A stretch of DNA of 38,098 nucleotides from Flavobacteriaceae bacterium (GTDB lineage Bacteria; Bacteroidota; Bacteroidia; Flavobacteriales; Flavobacteriaceae): the NCBI GenBank assembly GCA_020346245.1, contig CP070778.1:125735-163832 (forward strand), given 5' to 3'. The notes beneath the pieces were generated by a model. It was not told where the DNA came from. It searched no databases and saw only the letters and a list, made by a program, of their open reading frames with translations. Shown here piece by piece: positions 7,794 through 15,836 of the stretch (positions are counted from its first letter, which is position 1; every line of letters starts with the position of its first letter). The position numbers and the translations under genes are program-made.

Positions 7794-7823
7794 TTGAAGC
7801 CCTTTAATTTTTTTTCATCTTTG
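7794..7823 (+). promoter_or_regulatory. Promoter of the HU-CCDC81/SPOR gene
   Basis: TTG (7794-7796), a 19-base spacer, then CATCTTTG (7816-7823, one base off TAnnTTTG). The ATG at 7829 lies only five bases further on, so this transcript would be nearly leaderless. Confidence 0.4.
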
Positions 7824-7828
7824 TATTT

Positions 7829-8773
7829 ATGGGAATTGAGCATCACATTCAACAACTTTTATACCGTTACAACTGCGTGGTTGTTCCTGATTTTGGTGCG
7901 TTTTTAACCCAAATGAAATCTGCATCAATTTCAAAGTCTACCAACACCTTTTACCCACCTTCCAAACGAATATCATTCAATGAACAGCTATCCTCCAATG
8001 ACGGTTTATTAGTTTCATATATGGCTAATGCCGAAAACAAGTCGTATGAGGAGATGTTAAAGCATACACTTGATGTTGCAAAGACCTGGAAGAAACAACT
8101 GCATTCAGGCGAAAGGCTTAAAATATCATCAATAGGTGAATTATGGTTAAACAGGGAGGGTAAATTACAATTTCAACCCTCGGACGAAGTAAATTACCTT
8201 ACCTCTTCGTTTGGCCTGTCATCCTTTGTTTCTCCTGTTGTTACTCGTGAAGTGCTAAAGGAACAAGTGGAGGAATTAGAAGAAAAGATTCCTTTTTATA
8301 TTACACCCGAAAAGAGGGAAAGGCGTTCATTAAGGCCTTATTTGAAATATGCTGCGATACTGTTATTGGCATTCTCCACGGGGATGACAGCTTTTAGGTT
8401 TTACGGTGAAATGCTTAACAAAAAACAAATTGTTCTGGAGGAAGCGCAAACCCTTGTTACCAAGAATATCCAGGAAGCGACTTTCTTTAACTCAAAGCCC
8501 CTTGAATTACCGGAACTCAAACTGAATGTAACCAAAAAGGCAACAGCTAATCACCATATAATTGCAGGAGCATTCAGAATTAAGGAAAATGCCGATAAAA
8601 AGGTTCTTCAATTGCTCAAAAAAGGCTATGAGGCAAGATATCTTGGTGTTAATAGTTATGGCTTGCACCAGGTTACCTACGCAAGTTACGATGACCCTGA
8701 AGAAGCTTTGATTTTTCTCAAACAGGTAAAGCGAAAAGAATCGCAAGATGCCTGGATGTTGTCTACAAAATAG
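7829..8773 (+). CDS. Membrane-anchored HU-CCDC81 / SPOR domain protein
   Basis: 314 residues. The N-terminal 125 residues contain two domains of the HU-like CCDC81-type fold found in Bacteroidota (MGIEHHIQQLLYRYNCVVVP, DFGAFLTQMK; then the GERLKISSIGELWLNREGKL segment near 94-113, typical of HU-like beta arms). A single transmembrane helix follows at about 171-190 (YLKYAAILLLAFSTGMTAFR). The periplasmic part ends in a SPOR-like domain (about 240-312, HHIIAGAFRIKENADKKVLQ, GYEARYLG), which binds septal peptidoglycan denuded of stem peptides. The topology puts the HU-like part in the cytoplasm and SPOR in the periplasm. A cell-division role is inferred. It sits between dprA and a thioesterase gene. 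Confidence 0.85.
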   Translation: MGIEHHIQQLLYRYNCVVVPDFGAFLTQMKSASISKSTNTFYPPSKRISFNEQLSSNDGLLVSYMANAENKSYEEMLKHTLDVAKTWKKQLHSGERLKISSIGELWLNREGKLQFQPSDEVNYLTSSFGLSSFVSPVVTREVLKEQVEELEEKIPFYITPEKRERRSLRPYLKYAAILLLAFSTGMTAFRFYGEMLNKKQIVLEEAQTLVTKNIQEATFFNSKPLELPELKLNVTKKATANHHIIAGAFRIKENADKKVLQLLKKGYEARYLGVNSYGLHQVTYASYDDPEEALIFLKQVKRKESQDAWMLSTK

Positions 8774-8805
8774 TTTCTTTCTTTTTCTTCAATACAATTG
8801 CTACG

Positions 8806-8813
8806 TATCTTTG
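8806..8813 (+). promoter_or_regulatory. -7 element of the thioesterase gene
   Basis: TATCTTTG, a perfect TAnnTTTG match, 13 bases before the ATG at 8827. The -33 position has TTT instead of TTG. This suggests the thioesterase has its own promoter in addition to read-through from the upstream gene. Confidence 0.5.
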
Positions 8814-8826
8814 AAAAAAAATCAAG

Positions 8827-9342
8827 ATGCAGCCAAAAAAGCCGAGTGATTCAAGAACTATAATGACCGATATGGTTTTGCCCAGCGAAACTAATCCACT
8901 AAATAACCTTTTTGGTGGCGAATTACTGGCTAGAATGGACAGGGCGGCAAGCATTGCTGCAAGAAGACACAGCCGACGGATTACTGTAACAGCGTCTGTC
9001 AATCATGTTGCTTTTAATCGTTCTGTACCACTGGGAAGTGTGGTTACCGTTGAGGCGAAAATATCTCGAACTTTCAGGACATCAATGGAAGTATATATTG
9101 ATGTCTGGATGGAAGATAGGTTTAGCGGGGAAAAAACAAAAGCCAATGAGGCTATTTACACCTTTGTTGCGGTAGACGAAACCGGTAAACCAACTGAAGT
9201 TCCGCCAATAATCCCTGAAACAGCACTTGAATCTCAGCGTTTTGAGGGGGCACTAAGAAGAAAACAGCTAAGCCTGGTTCTTGCTGGCAAAATGAAGCCC
9301 AATGATGCTACGGAACTCCGCGCATTATTTACCAAAGAATAA
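8827..9342 (+). CDS. Acyl-CoA thioesterase, hotdog fold (YciA/BACH-like)
   Basis: 171 residues, a single hotdog domain. It hydrolyses acyl-CoA to free fatty acid and CoA in the cytoplasm. The family signature is clear near the N terminus: Asn24 and FGG (29-31) in ETNPLNNLFGGELLARMD, with Asp38 following. Next come the beta-strand segment VTASVNHVAFNRSVPLGSVV and the conserved W-E-D region near 105-120 (VYIDVWMED). The C-terminal tail is basic and helical. Chain-length specificity cannot be read from the sequence. It is 53 bases downstream of the HU/SPOR gene and convergent with the aldo/keto reductase gene. Confidence 0.9.
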   Translation: MQPKKPSDSRTIMTDMVLPSETNPLNNLFGGELLARMDRAASIAARRHSRRITVTASVNHVAFNRSVPLGSVVTVEAKISRTFRTSMEVYIDVWMEDRFSGEKTKANEAIYTFVAVDETGKPTEVPPIIPETALESQRFEGALRRKQLSLVLAGKMKPNDATELRALFTKE

Positions 9343-9357
9343 ATTGATATTATATTT

Positions 9358-10194
9358 TTAGAAATCGAAATTATTTGGATCCGGGCCAAAGCGTTGATTT
9401 TTATCTAAGCTATCCAAATTAGCTACATCCTCAGCACTTAATTCAAAATCGAAAATATCTGCATTTGCTACGATTCTTTCACGCTTTGAAGATTTTGGTA
9501 TGGTTATGACTCCTTTTTGTAAATTCCATCGTAAGACTATTTGAGCACTGGTTTTATTATATTTAGCCGCAAGCTCATTAAAGGTATCAATATCAAAAAT
9601 TCTGCCCTGCATCATGGGAGACCAGGCTTCATATTGAATATTCCTGGCTGCACAAAAGTCTAATAGGTTCTGTTGGACTAAATACGGGTGAAATTCCATC
9701 TGATTTACCATAGGTACTATATCTGCAGTATTTAGCAAATCCTCAAGGTGATGCTGCATGAAGTTGCTTACACCAATGGCTCTTACTCGCTTTTCTTGGT
9801 AAAGATGTTCCATGGCTTTCCAGGTATCTTTATATTTTCCGGAAACCGGCCAATGCACCAAATAAAGATCCAGGTAATCCAGAGCCAGCCTATCCAGGCT
9901 TTGGTCAAAAGCCTTCAGGGTTTGTTCATAGCCCTGATCTGAGTTCCAAACTTTACTAACTACAAAAATATCTTCCCTTGGGACGTCACTCTCTTTAATA
10001 CCGGTGCCTACACCTTTTTCATTATTATAAATAGAGGCTGTATCTATATGACGATATCCGGCCTCTAATGACCATTTAATTGCATTTATCACTTCATTTC
10101 CATCTTCAGAAAGGTAGACACCCAGACCGAAATAGGGCATTCTAACCCCGTTGTGTAATCCAAAAGTGCCCTTAATATCCGTTATTGAACTCAT
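9358..10194 (-). CDS. Aldo/keto reductase (AKR5-like)
   Basis: 278 residues, a complete TIM-barrel NAD(P)H-dependent oxidoreductase that reduces aldehydes or ketones in the cytoplasm. The catalytic tetrad is present: Asp51 and Tyr56 (DTASIYNNEKGVG), Lys81 (VVSKVWNSD), His114 (DLYLVHWP). The NADP-binding region near the C terminus shows the IPKSSKRERIVANADIFDFE segment (about 234-253), with the K-S-x-R pattern favouring NADPH. The family resembles 2,5-diketo-gluconate reductases, but the physiological substrate is not deducible. It is the last gene of the minus-strand cluster, 12 bases after the EnvC-like gene; functional linkage to envelope genes may be coincidental. Confidence 0.92.
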   Translation of the reverse strand: MSSITDIKGTFGLHNGVRMPYFGLGVYLSEDGNEVINAIKWSLEAGYRHIDTASIYNNEKGVGTGIKESDVPREDIFVVSKVWNSDQGYEQTLKAFDQSLDRLALDYLDLYLVHWPVSGKYKDTWKAMEHLYQEKRVRAIGVSNFMQHHLEDLLNTADIVPMVNQMEFHPYLVQQNLLDFCAARNIQYEAWSPMMQGRIFDIDTFNELAAKYNKTSAQIVLRWNLQKGVITIPKSSKRERIVANADIFDFELSAEDVANLDSLDKNQRFGPDPNNFDF

Positions 10195-10206
10195 ATTTTC
10201 TTTGTG

Positions 10207-11436
10207 TTAAAGTCGATAAATCCATTCCTCAGGATTTAATCTTGTAGCGTCCTTGTAGAGGTAAAATTTTAACTGTGTTAAACCATTATACCGATTAGTA
10301 TATATTTCTCCTAATTCTTCTTTTAAGCTTACCTTGTCACCTTTTTTTACATACAAATTGGAGAGGTTGTAATAGGTGCTTATGAAGTTACCATGTTTAA
10401 TCTGAACCCCTTTGTTTCCCCCGGGCACTGCCAGGATAGCAATAACTTCACCTTCAAAAACAGCACGTGCGGTAGCCCCCTCATCTGTAGCAATTATTAC
10501 GCCATTGCTCTGATGTTTAATACCGGGATAAACTGCATCTTTATAAATGCCAAAACCCTGCTGCTTAATTCCCTTCTCAACAGGCCATATAAGTTTTCCC
10601 TTATTTGCAGAAAAGTTATTTGCTACCAATGTGGCCTCCGGTGTTAAAACAAACTTATTTGATGTCCCACTTTTACCCGCTTTTTTATTTGAGGCTGCTA
10701 TTGCACTTCGGATCAATCGTTCTATTTGTTGTTCAATTTTTCGTGCTTCCTGCTTCTTCTTCTTAATTGCCGAGGCATATTTGCTCTCGTTTTGCCTTAT
10801 GGACTTTAAAAGTTCTTTTTGCGCTTTTATCTCAACCAGTAATTCATCTTTAGCCTTTAAATTCTCTGCCAACAATACCTCTTTTTCCTTCCTTTGGTTA
10901 GTTAAGTTGTTATTTAATTGCGTAAGTTCTTCAGTTTTCCTGACAATCTCCTCTCCCTGCTCTTTTCTAAATTGAGTGTATTGTTTCATGTATTGTAGTC
11001 TTTTAAACGCTTGATAAAAGTTTTCTGAAGACAGGAGAAACATCAGCCTGCTTTGTTGGGATCTATTCTGATATGATTTTTGGATCATTGTGGCATACTC
11101 TTCTTTCAAAGCTTCCAGGTCTTCACGAAGCTTGGATATATTTCTAATATTGGCATTTATTTGCCTGCTAAGAAGATTTGCTTGTTGGTTTGTGACGCGG
11201 ATCAACTGCTGTCTGACATTAATCTTCTGATCCAGAACTTCCATTTGATCCAAAACAGTCCCTTTTTGCTTTTTTTCCGCAAATAGCAGCCTGTTTATGT
11301 CCTCTATTTCCTTTAAAAGCTGTTCTCGCCTGGTTTCTAATGCCTTTTGTTCATTGGTTTGCCCATATGCTATTGAACCCAGCAGCACTAAAAAAATAAA
11401 TAGTACATATGCAGAATATTGCTTTGCAATTCTCAT
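10207..11436 (-). CDS. envC: EnvC-like murein hydrolase activator (M23/LytM family)
   Basis: 409 residues. The signal peptide (about 1-26, VLFIFLVLLGSIAYGQ) exports it to the periplasm. A long coiled coil runs from about 28 to 245, and a LytM domain fills about 285-405. The domain's zinc ligands appear lost: the HxxxD position reads HQSNGVII and the HxH-type motif reads STYYNL, with only KHGN retained. Such degenerate LytM domains act as activators of cell-wall amidases at the division septum, as EnvC does, and not as hydrolases. It starts one base after the DUF4292 lipoprotein gene stops, indicating tight coupling. The gene symbol reflects family membership, not proven orthology. Confidence 0.88.
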   Translation of the reverse strand: MRIAKQYSAYVLFIFLVLLGSIAYGQTNEQKALETRREQLLKEIEDINRLLFAEKKQKGTVLDQMEVLDQKINVRQQLIRVTNQQANLLSRQINANIRNISKLREDLEALKEEYATMIQKSYQNRSQQSRLMFLLSSENFYQAFKRLQYMKQYTQFRKEQGEEIVRKTEELTQLNNNLTNQRKEKEVLLAENLKAKDELLVEIKAQKELLKSIRQNESKYASAIKKKKQEARKIEQQIERLIRSAIAASNKKAGKSGTSNKFVLTPEATLVANNFSANKGKLIWPVEKGIKQQGFGIYKDAVYPGIKHQSNGVIIATDEGATARAVFEGEVIAILAVPGGNKGVQIKHGNFISTYYNLSNLYVKKGDKVSLKEELGEIYTNRYNGLTQLKFYLYKDATRLNPEEWIYRL

Positions 11437-11437
11437 T

Positions 11438-12223
11438 TTATTTCAAAACTATTTCTTCGAATCCTTTGGGAATTCTATAGGGAAAATTCAATGTTCTGTT
11501 AAACTCAATATTCTTAAATTGTATATCAATATTGGTGGTTTGATCAATATCAATTGCTATAATCTGAATTTCTTCAGGTAGGATTAGATTATTCTTCTCC
11601 TGATACGATTTATAATAAATTTCCAACAGTCTGTTATTCCAAGGCTGAGACAATTGCTGTGTAGCAATTTTAAAATTCATTGGTTCAATCAGGAATAGCG
11701 TTTTGAACAGATCCCCCATATTTTTAGGTTTAAGTTCATAATAATCTTCTGTAGCAAGGGAAATATATTTCTCTGTCCGTAAATCAAATAATGCCTCCCC
11801 CAATAGTAGATTCTGTACTTTGTTAAAATCCAGTTCAGTTCCCAACAACTTGCTCAAATAACCAAAGTCTCCATCAAAGTACTCATTCTGAAGTTTATTA
11901 TAGAAAGTCACTCTTTTGGGGGTAATTAAAGCCTTCACGACACCCAAAGGAGCACTCATCCAAATTGCTTTGTCCTTTTCAATCCTTAGGCTAACATTAA
12001 AACTTTGAACGGCTCCACCATCATTGTAGGCAACTTTCATCCTGCCGCTTATGGTTTTGAATTCTAATTGGTTTTTATAATGATTTTTGATTATTGCCTT
12101 GGTAGTAAGCCTTTCATCTACTTTGCCGGCTGAAACTATCTTACTTGTTTTGCATGAGAAAGAAAGCATTGCCAGAAAGGTGATTATGATCCATCTATTC
12201 CATCTGTAGGTAATATATTTCAT
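11438..12223 (-). CDS. DUF4292 outer-membrane lipoprotein, LolB-like
   Basis: 261 residues with a type II signal peptide; the lipobox SFSC places the lipidated Cys at 24. The mature protein looks like the beta-rich DUF4292 family (FKTISGRMKVAYND, then strands with VSLRIEKDKAIWMSAPLG and VTFYNKLQNEYFDGDFGYL). This resembles the half-barrel LolA/LolB fold in which a hydrophobic cavity carries lipoprotein acyl chains. Work in Flavobacterium johnsoniae, as I recall it, assigned LolB function to a homologue in a similar neighbourhood, so a role in inserting lipoproteins in the outer membrane is likely but inferred. It follows the TPR gene by four bases and precedes envC by one. Confidence 0.8.
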   Translation of the reverse strand: MKYITYRWNRWIIITFLAMLSFSCKTSKIVSAGKVDERLTTKAIIKNHYKNQLEFKTISGRMKVAYNDGGAVQSFNVSLRIEKDKAIWMSAPLGVVKALITPKRVTFYNKLQNEYFDGDFGYLSKLLGTELDFNKVQNLLLGEALFDLRTEKYISLATEDYYELKPKNMGDLFKTLFLIEPMNFKIATQQLSQPWNNRLLEIYYKSYQEKNNLILPEEIQIIAIDIDQTTNIDIQFKNIEFNRTLNFPYRIPKGFEEIVLK

Positions 12224-12227
12224 TAGA

Positions 12228-13145
12228 TCAGGAGCCAGATTTGATTTTACTAAGATACATATTTGCCTTTGATGAATTCCCTAAAGATGTATACGCATTG
12301 GCCAACTCTTTATATATGTTATTGCCTAATTCGTTATCGTCTATAAGAAAATCAAGTGCTGTTTCCAATTCGCCTGTTGCTTCCTTCTGTTTTCCACTCC
12401 TATTAAGACCCATTCCCTTAGCGTAATAAAAATACGGTTGCGATGGAAATTCCTCCAGAGCTTGTTCTGCTTTAATAACCAGAGAAGAATAATTCTTATT
12501 GCCTATTAATTCTCCTATTTCTTTCTTATACTTCAAAAGAGGTGTAAGATCTGTATTTTCAACCAAAGGCGCTTGCTTTATAGTGTCAACACTTTTAATC
12601 CGATCTAAAGAATCTTTGATCTTAAGCGAAAGTGATTTTTTGAAGTCAGAGTCCTTCATGTTTTTTAGAATATCTAAAGACTCCTGAAATTTCTTTTTTC
12701 GAAAGTAAATTACTGCAAGGTTTTCTGTCAATTTATCATTATCAAAAGCTATTTGATCTTTGATTGACTCAACTGAATTTCCTTGCTTTTCCATTATCTC
12801 CACGGTAATATTTAAATACCAATAGTTCTCAGGTCTAGAATTTAAAGCATCTATGCTGTATTGCAGTGCCATTGCGGGTTGCTTATTCTCTAGATAAGAA
12901 TTAGCTAGTTCAAAGTCAACCACATTGCTTGTACTATCCAGCCTTTTGCATTCAAGAAACAGGTTAATAGCCCTATCGTAGTTTTCTATGCCCTTTTGCT
13001 TTAAAGCTTCGAAAAATGCTTCCTGAAATTCATCTGTATAGTCTTCCAAAAAAACTTCCGCGCTCTCTTCCTCCTGGGCATAGTTCAATTGGGAAAAAAT
13101 AATTATTCCCAAAAAATAAATTACATATTTAACCCTAACGTTCAT
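12228..13145 (-). CDS. Periplasmic TPR-repeat protein
   Basis: 305 residues with a signal peptide (MNVRVKYVIYFLGIIIFSQL, probable cleavage after NYA). The mature protein is helical with several tetratricopeptide repeats: about 45-78 (IENYDRAINLFLECKRLDST), 80-112, 120-170 (LAVIYFRKKKFQESLDILKN), 215-250 and 255-300 (YAKGMGLNRSGKQKEATGEL). TPRs make protein-protein scaffolds; no enzymatic motif is seen. It sits between dut (38 bases) and the LolB-like gene (4 bases), so it may act with the lipoprotein or EnvC-like protein in the envelope (inference). Confidence 0.85.
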   Translation of the reverse strand: MNVRVKYVIYFLGIIIFSQLNYAQEEESAEVFLEDYTDEFQEAFFEALKQKGIENYDRAINLFLECKRLDSTSNVVDFELANSYLENKQPAMALQYSIDALNSRPENYWYLNITVEIMEKQGNSVESIKDQIAFDNDKLTENLAVIYFRKKKFQESLDILKNMKDSDFKKSLSLKIKDSLDRIKSVDTIKQAPLVENTDLTPLLKYKKEIGELIGNKNYSSLVIKAEQALEEFPSQPYFYYAKGMGLNRSGKQKEATGELETALDFLIDDNELGNNIYKELANAYTSLGNSSKANMYLSKIKSGS

Positions 13146-13183
13146 ATCATCAGACTACATAAATACCAGCAAGAAGATTATTC

Positions 13184-13618
13184 CTATTTTGTGCCGGTAC
13201 TTCCAAAACCACCTGCTCCCCTGGCGGTTTCGGTTAAACTTTCCGTTTCAATCCATTCAGCTTGTTCATGTGCAGAGATCACCAACTGTGCAATGCGTTC
13301 CCCATTGACAATGGTAAATTCTTCATTGGATAAATTAACAAGAATCACGCCAATTTCTCCTCTGTAATCCGCATCAACTGTTCCAGGAGCATTAAGCACT
13401 GTAATTCCTTTCTTAGCCGCTAAACCGCTTCGCGGGCGAACCTGTGCTTCGTACCCGACAGGAATTTCCACAAATAGCCCTGTTTTAACCACCGCTCTTT
13501 CTAATGGTTGTAAGGTAATTGGTTCTGAAATATTAGCTCTAAGATCCATTCCGGCAGAAGCTGGTGTTTCGTATACCGGTGTTGAATGGTCTGATTTATT
13601 TATAATTTTTATTTTCAT
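13184..13618 (-). CDS. dut: dUTP diphosphatase
   Basis: 144 residues, a typical trimeric dUTPase that hydrolyses dUTP to dUMP and pyrophosphate, limiting uracil in DNA and feeding thymidylate synthesis. All five conserved motifs are present: 1 AGMDLRAN (22-29), 2 RPRSGLAAK (61-69), 3 [10 protein letters not shown] (79-88) with catalytic Asp84, 4 GERIAQLVI (107-115), and 5 [10 protein letters not shown] (133-142), the glycine-rich arm that closes over the neighbouring active site. It starts three bases after the flippase gene ends, so it is embedded in an envelope-biogenesis cluster by position only. Confidence 0.97.
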   Translation of the reverse strand: MKIKIINKSDHSTPVYETPASAGMDLRANISEPITLQPLERAVVKTGLFVEIPVGYEAQVRPRSGLAAKKGITVLNAPGTVDADYRGEIGVILVNLSNEEFTIVNGERIAQLVISAHEQAEWIETESLTETARGAGGFGSTGTK

Positions 13619-13621
13619 TTT

Positions 13622-15106
13622 TTAAACACTATTATTTTTTCCTTTTGTTCCCCCTAAAAATATTCTTTTAAGTACTTCACTTTCCATTTTATAGAGAATA
13701 ATTAAAAATACTAAAAGCAAAGCACTGCCAATTATCAAATTTCTGTTAAATACGTAAAAAGAAAGTATGGCCAATAGAATTGACAATCCCAGATAAAAAA
13801 TTATTTTTCTAAAATTATAAGGAATAGGATAGTATTTCCTCCCAAATAAATAAGAGATGGTCATCATACTTCCATATGCTGCAAGTGTGGCATACGCGGA
13901 AGCATAATATCCCCATTCAGGAATAAAGTAATAGTTTATGCCGATTGTAATTAATGCACCTAAAATGGAAATATAAGCTCCAAATCTTGTCCTGTCCGTA
14001 ACTTTATACCAAACTGAAAGATTGTGGTAAATCCCGAGACAAAAACTCGCTAAAACTATTACGGGCACTATAGGCATTGCCTCCCAATATGCCTGGTCTC
14101 TAATAAAAATAACTTTTAAGACATCTGCAAACACCACTACGGCCAATAATATTACACTACCCAGTACAACAAAATAGTTGGTAATCTGCGCATAGGCGCG
14201 TTGCGGGTTTTCTGAAGAGGAGTGGCTAAAGAAAAAGGGTTCTATCCCAAGGCGAAAGGCAGTAGCAAAAAGTGTCATGAAAAGTGCCAGTTTGTAACAT
14301 GCAGAATACTTGCCCATTTCACTTTTGGCAATATCCTGAGGTAATAATTCCGCAAGTAATATCCTATCAAAAACTTCATTTATTGTAAAGGCTATTCCGG
14401 CAATCATGACCGGCATACCATATTTTATCATCTTAAGCCATAAAACCTTGTCAAAAGAATAGTTTCTGTTAAGATAAAGACCACCCATCATCAAAAGTGT
14501 AAGGCCGCTGGCGATCAAATTTGATATAAAAATATAGGATATTTCAAAATCTGTAATATAAATAGCATTTAACAAACTTTCAGGATTTGCATCTGCAAGG
14601 CCGGGCAGTAGAAGCAGGAAAAATATATTCAACCCCAAATTTACGGCTACATTAACAGTTTTAACCATGGCATAGCGCATGGGTCTCTCATTTGCACGCA
14701 ACCACGCAAAAGGAATGATTGCAAGGGCATCTAAGGCGAGAATTAAAATTACATACTTAATATAGTCCTGTTCAATATTTAATAATTCAGTCAGTTGATA
14801 CTGAAATAGTAATGCGAATATTGTAAATAAGACCGTACTAACTGATAAAGAAATAAGTGAGGTGGCAACTACTTTATTTTTATCATCTTCTCCATTAAAA
14901 AATCTGAAGAAACCAGTTTCCATACCGTAAGCGAGGAACACATTAAAAATTGCAAACCAGGAAAAAATTAAAGTCACCTCTCCATAAGATCCCGGTGGCA
15001 TAACCTTGGTATAAATAGGAACCAATATAAAGGACAGCATTCGGGGTAATACTGTAGCTAAACCATAAATGAATGTTTGCTTAAAAAGCTTTTTAAATAA
15101 ACTCAA
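13622..15106 (-). CDS. Polysaccharide flippase (Wzx/MVF-MOP superfamily)
   Basis: 494 residues, highly hydrophobic, with about 14 predicted transmembrane helices. The N terminus (LFKKLFKQTFIYGLATVLPR, then MLSFILVPIYTKVMPPGSYG) is the signature opening of oligosaccharide flippases, which move undecaprenyl-linked saccharides from the cytoplasmic to the periplasmic face of the inner membrane. Polar residues inside the helices (for example RANERPMRYAMVK near 137-149) fit the family. Substrate is not deducible. It lies between a small lipoprotein gene and dut. The O-antigen/EPS genes at the right end of the window could use a flippase of this kind, though not necessarily this one. Confidence 0.9.
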   Translation of the reverse strand: MSLFKKLFKQTFIYGLATVLPRMLSFILVPIYTKVMPPGSYGEVTLIFSWFAIFNVFLAYGMETGFFRFFNGEDDKNKVVATSLISLSVSTVLFTIFALLFQYQLTELLNIEQDYIKYVILILALDALAIIPFAWLRANERPMRYAMVKTVNVAVNLGLNIFFLLLLPGLADANPESLLNAIYITDFEISYIFISNLIASGLTLLMMGGLYLNRNYSFDKVLWLKMIKYGMPVMIAGIAFTINEVFDRILLAELLPQDIAKSEMGKYSACYKLALFMTLFATAFRLGIEPFFFSHSSSENPQRAYAQITNYFVVLGSVILLAVVVFADVLKVIFIRDQAYWEAMPIVPVIVLASFCLGIYHNLSVWYKVTDRTRFGAYISILGALITIGINYYFIPEWGYYASAYATLAAYGSMMTISYLFGRKYYPIPYNFRKIIFYLGLSILLAILSFYVFNRNLIIGSALLLVFLIILYKMESEVLKRIFLGGTKGKNNSV

Positions 15107-15172
15107 AGACTTATAGATTTGGGCTTAAAATTAGGTATTTAAACCCATGGAACAAAGTATGTTATAATGTGT

Positions 15173-15688
15173 TCACTTGTAATTAAGAGCAGGTTTCGTC
15201 TTTATTTTGGTAATTTTGACATAGGCTATTTTTCTTTTTTGAGGGTCTTCAGCCCCATTTTTATAACTGATAACCGCTTCATCTTCCTTCAATTCAAATG
15301 GAAAATCCTGATTTTCTTTACTTATTGGTCCCGGTGGTTGATTTCCCACTTCTTTTTTAGGATCAGAATGCATTATGATATCTGGCTTTGTAACCGCAAC
15401 ATCGTCCTTATAATTACAGATAATGTAAAATTTCTCTCCCTCTTTTTCCTGTTCTGCTTTCAACACATGACCCCGGAAAAAGACTTCTAAAAACTCTATA
15501 TCATTACCAGCCTCCAGTTCAACAGGAAATTGCAAAATAAAGCCTGTTCCGCTTTCTTCCCTGCCTCCTGCATATTGCTGATATGATGGATTATTTATGG
15601 TGAAAGGAGGTTCCTTTGTAAGTTTCTTTTGGGAGGAGCATCCATAAAGACTGAAAACAGTAACCATTAGTAATGATGCAATTTTCAT
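15173..15688 (-). CDS. Small lipoprotein of unknown function
   Basis: 171 residues with a type II signal peptide: MKIASLLMVTVFSLYGC, lipidated Cys17 in LYGC. The mature part is hydrophilic and predicted beta-rich (ESGTGFILQFPVELEAG, EVFFRGHVLKAEQ, KFYIICNYK), and ends in a lysine-rich strand. I recognise no domain. It opens the minus-strand cluster that leads to the flippase 66 bases downstream, immediately after the ATP synthase terminator, so it needs its own promoter. TATCTTTA lies just upstream of the gene, but no -33 TTG accompanies it. Confidence 0.75.
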   Translation of the reverse strand: MKIASLLMVTVFSLYGCSSQKKLTKEPPFTINNPSYQQYAGGREESGTGFILQFPVELEAGNDIEFLEVFFRGHVLKAEQEKEGEKFYIICNYKDDVAVTKPDIIMHSDPKKEVGNQPPGPISKENQDFPFELKEDEAVISYKNGAEDPQKRKIAYVKITKIKTKPALNYK

Positions 15689-15775
15689 AATTCTCTTTTA
15701 TTTATCCTTTAGTAAAGATATGAAACCAAATTTGGTGCCAAAAAAGTCCTATAAGCTATTATGAGGTTTTTGCCA

Positions 15776-15801
15776 ATAAAAAATCCCGCATAAAGCGGGA
15801 C
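15776..15801 (-). terminator. Rho-independent terminator of the ATP synthase operon
   Basis: Stem GTCCCGC / GCGGGAT (15784-15789 with 15795-15800, extended by one base pair) with loop TTTAT, followed on the minus strand by TTTTTTATTGG. It lies about 36 bases after the atpG stop. It is the strongest terminator in the window. Confidence 0.9.
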
Positions 15802-15836
15802 TGGTATTGTAGTTCTAATAATACTTTTAAAAAGAA

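Noticed and set aside
10547..10975. 142-codon open frame opposite the EnvC-like gene
   Set aside because: Antisense to the coiled-coil region; its Phe/Ser/Cys-rich composition is the mirror of Lys/Glu-rich codons.
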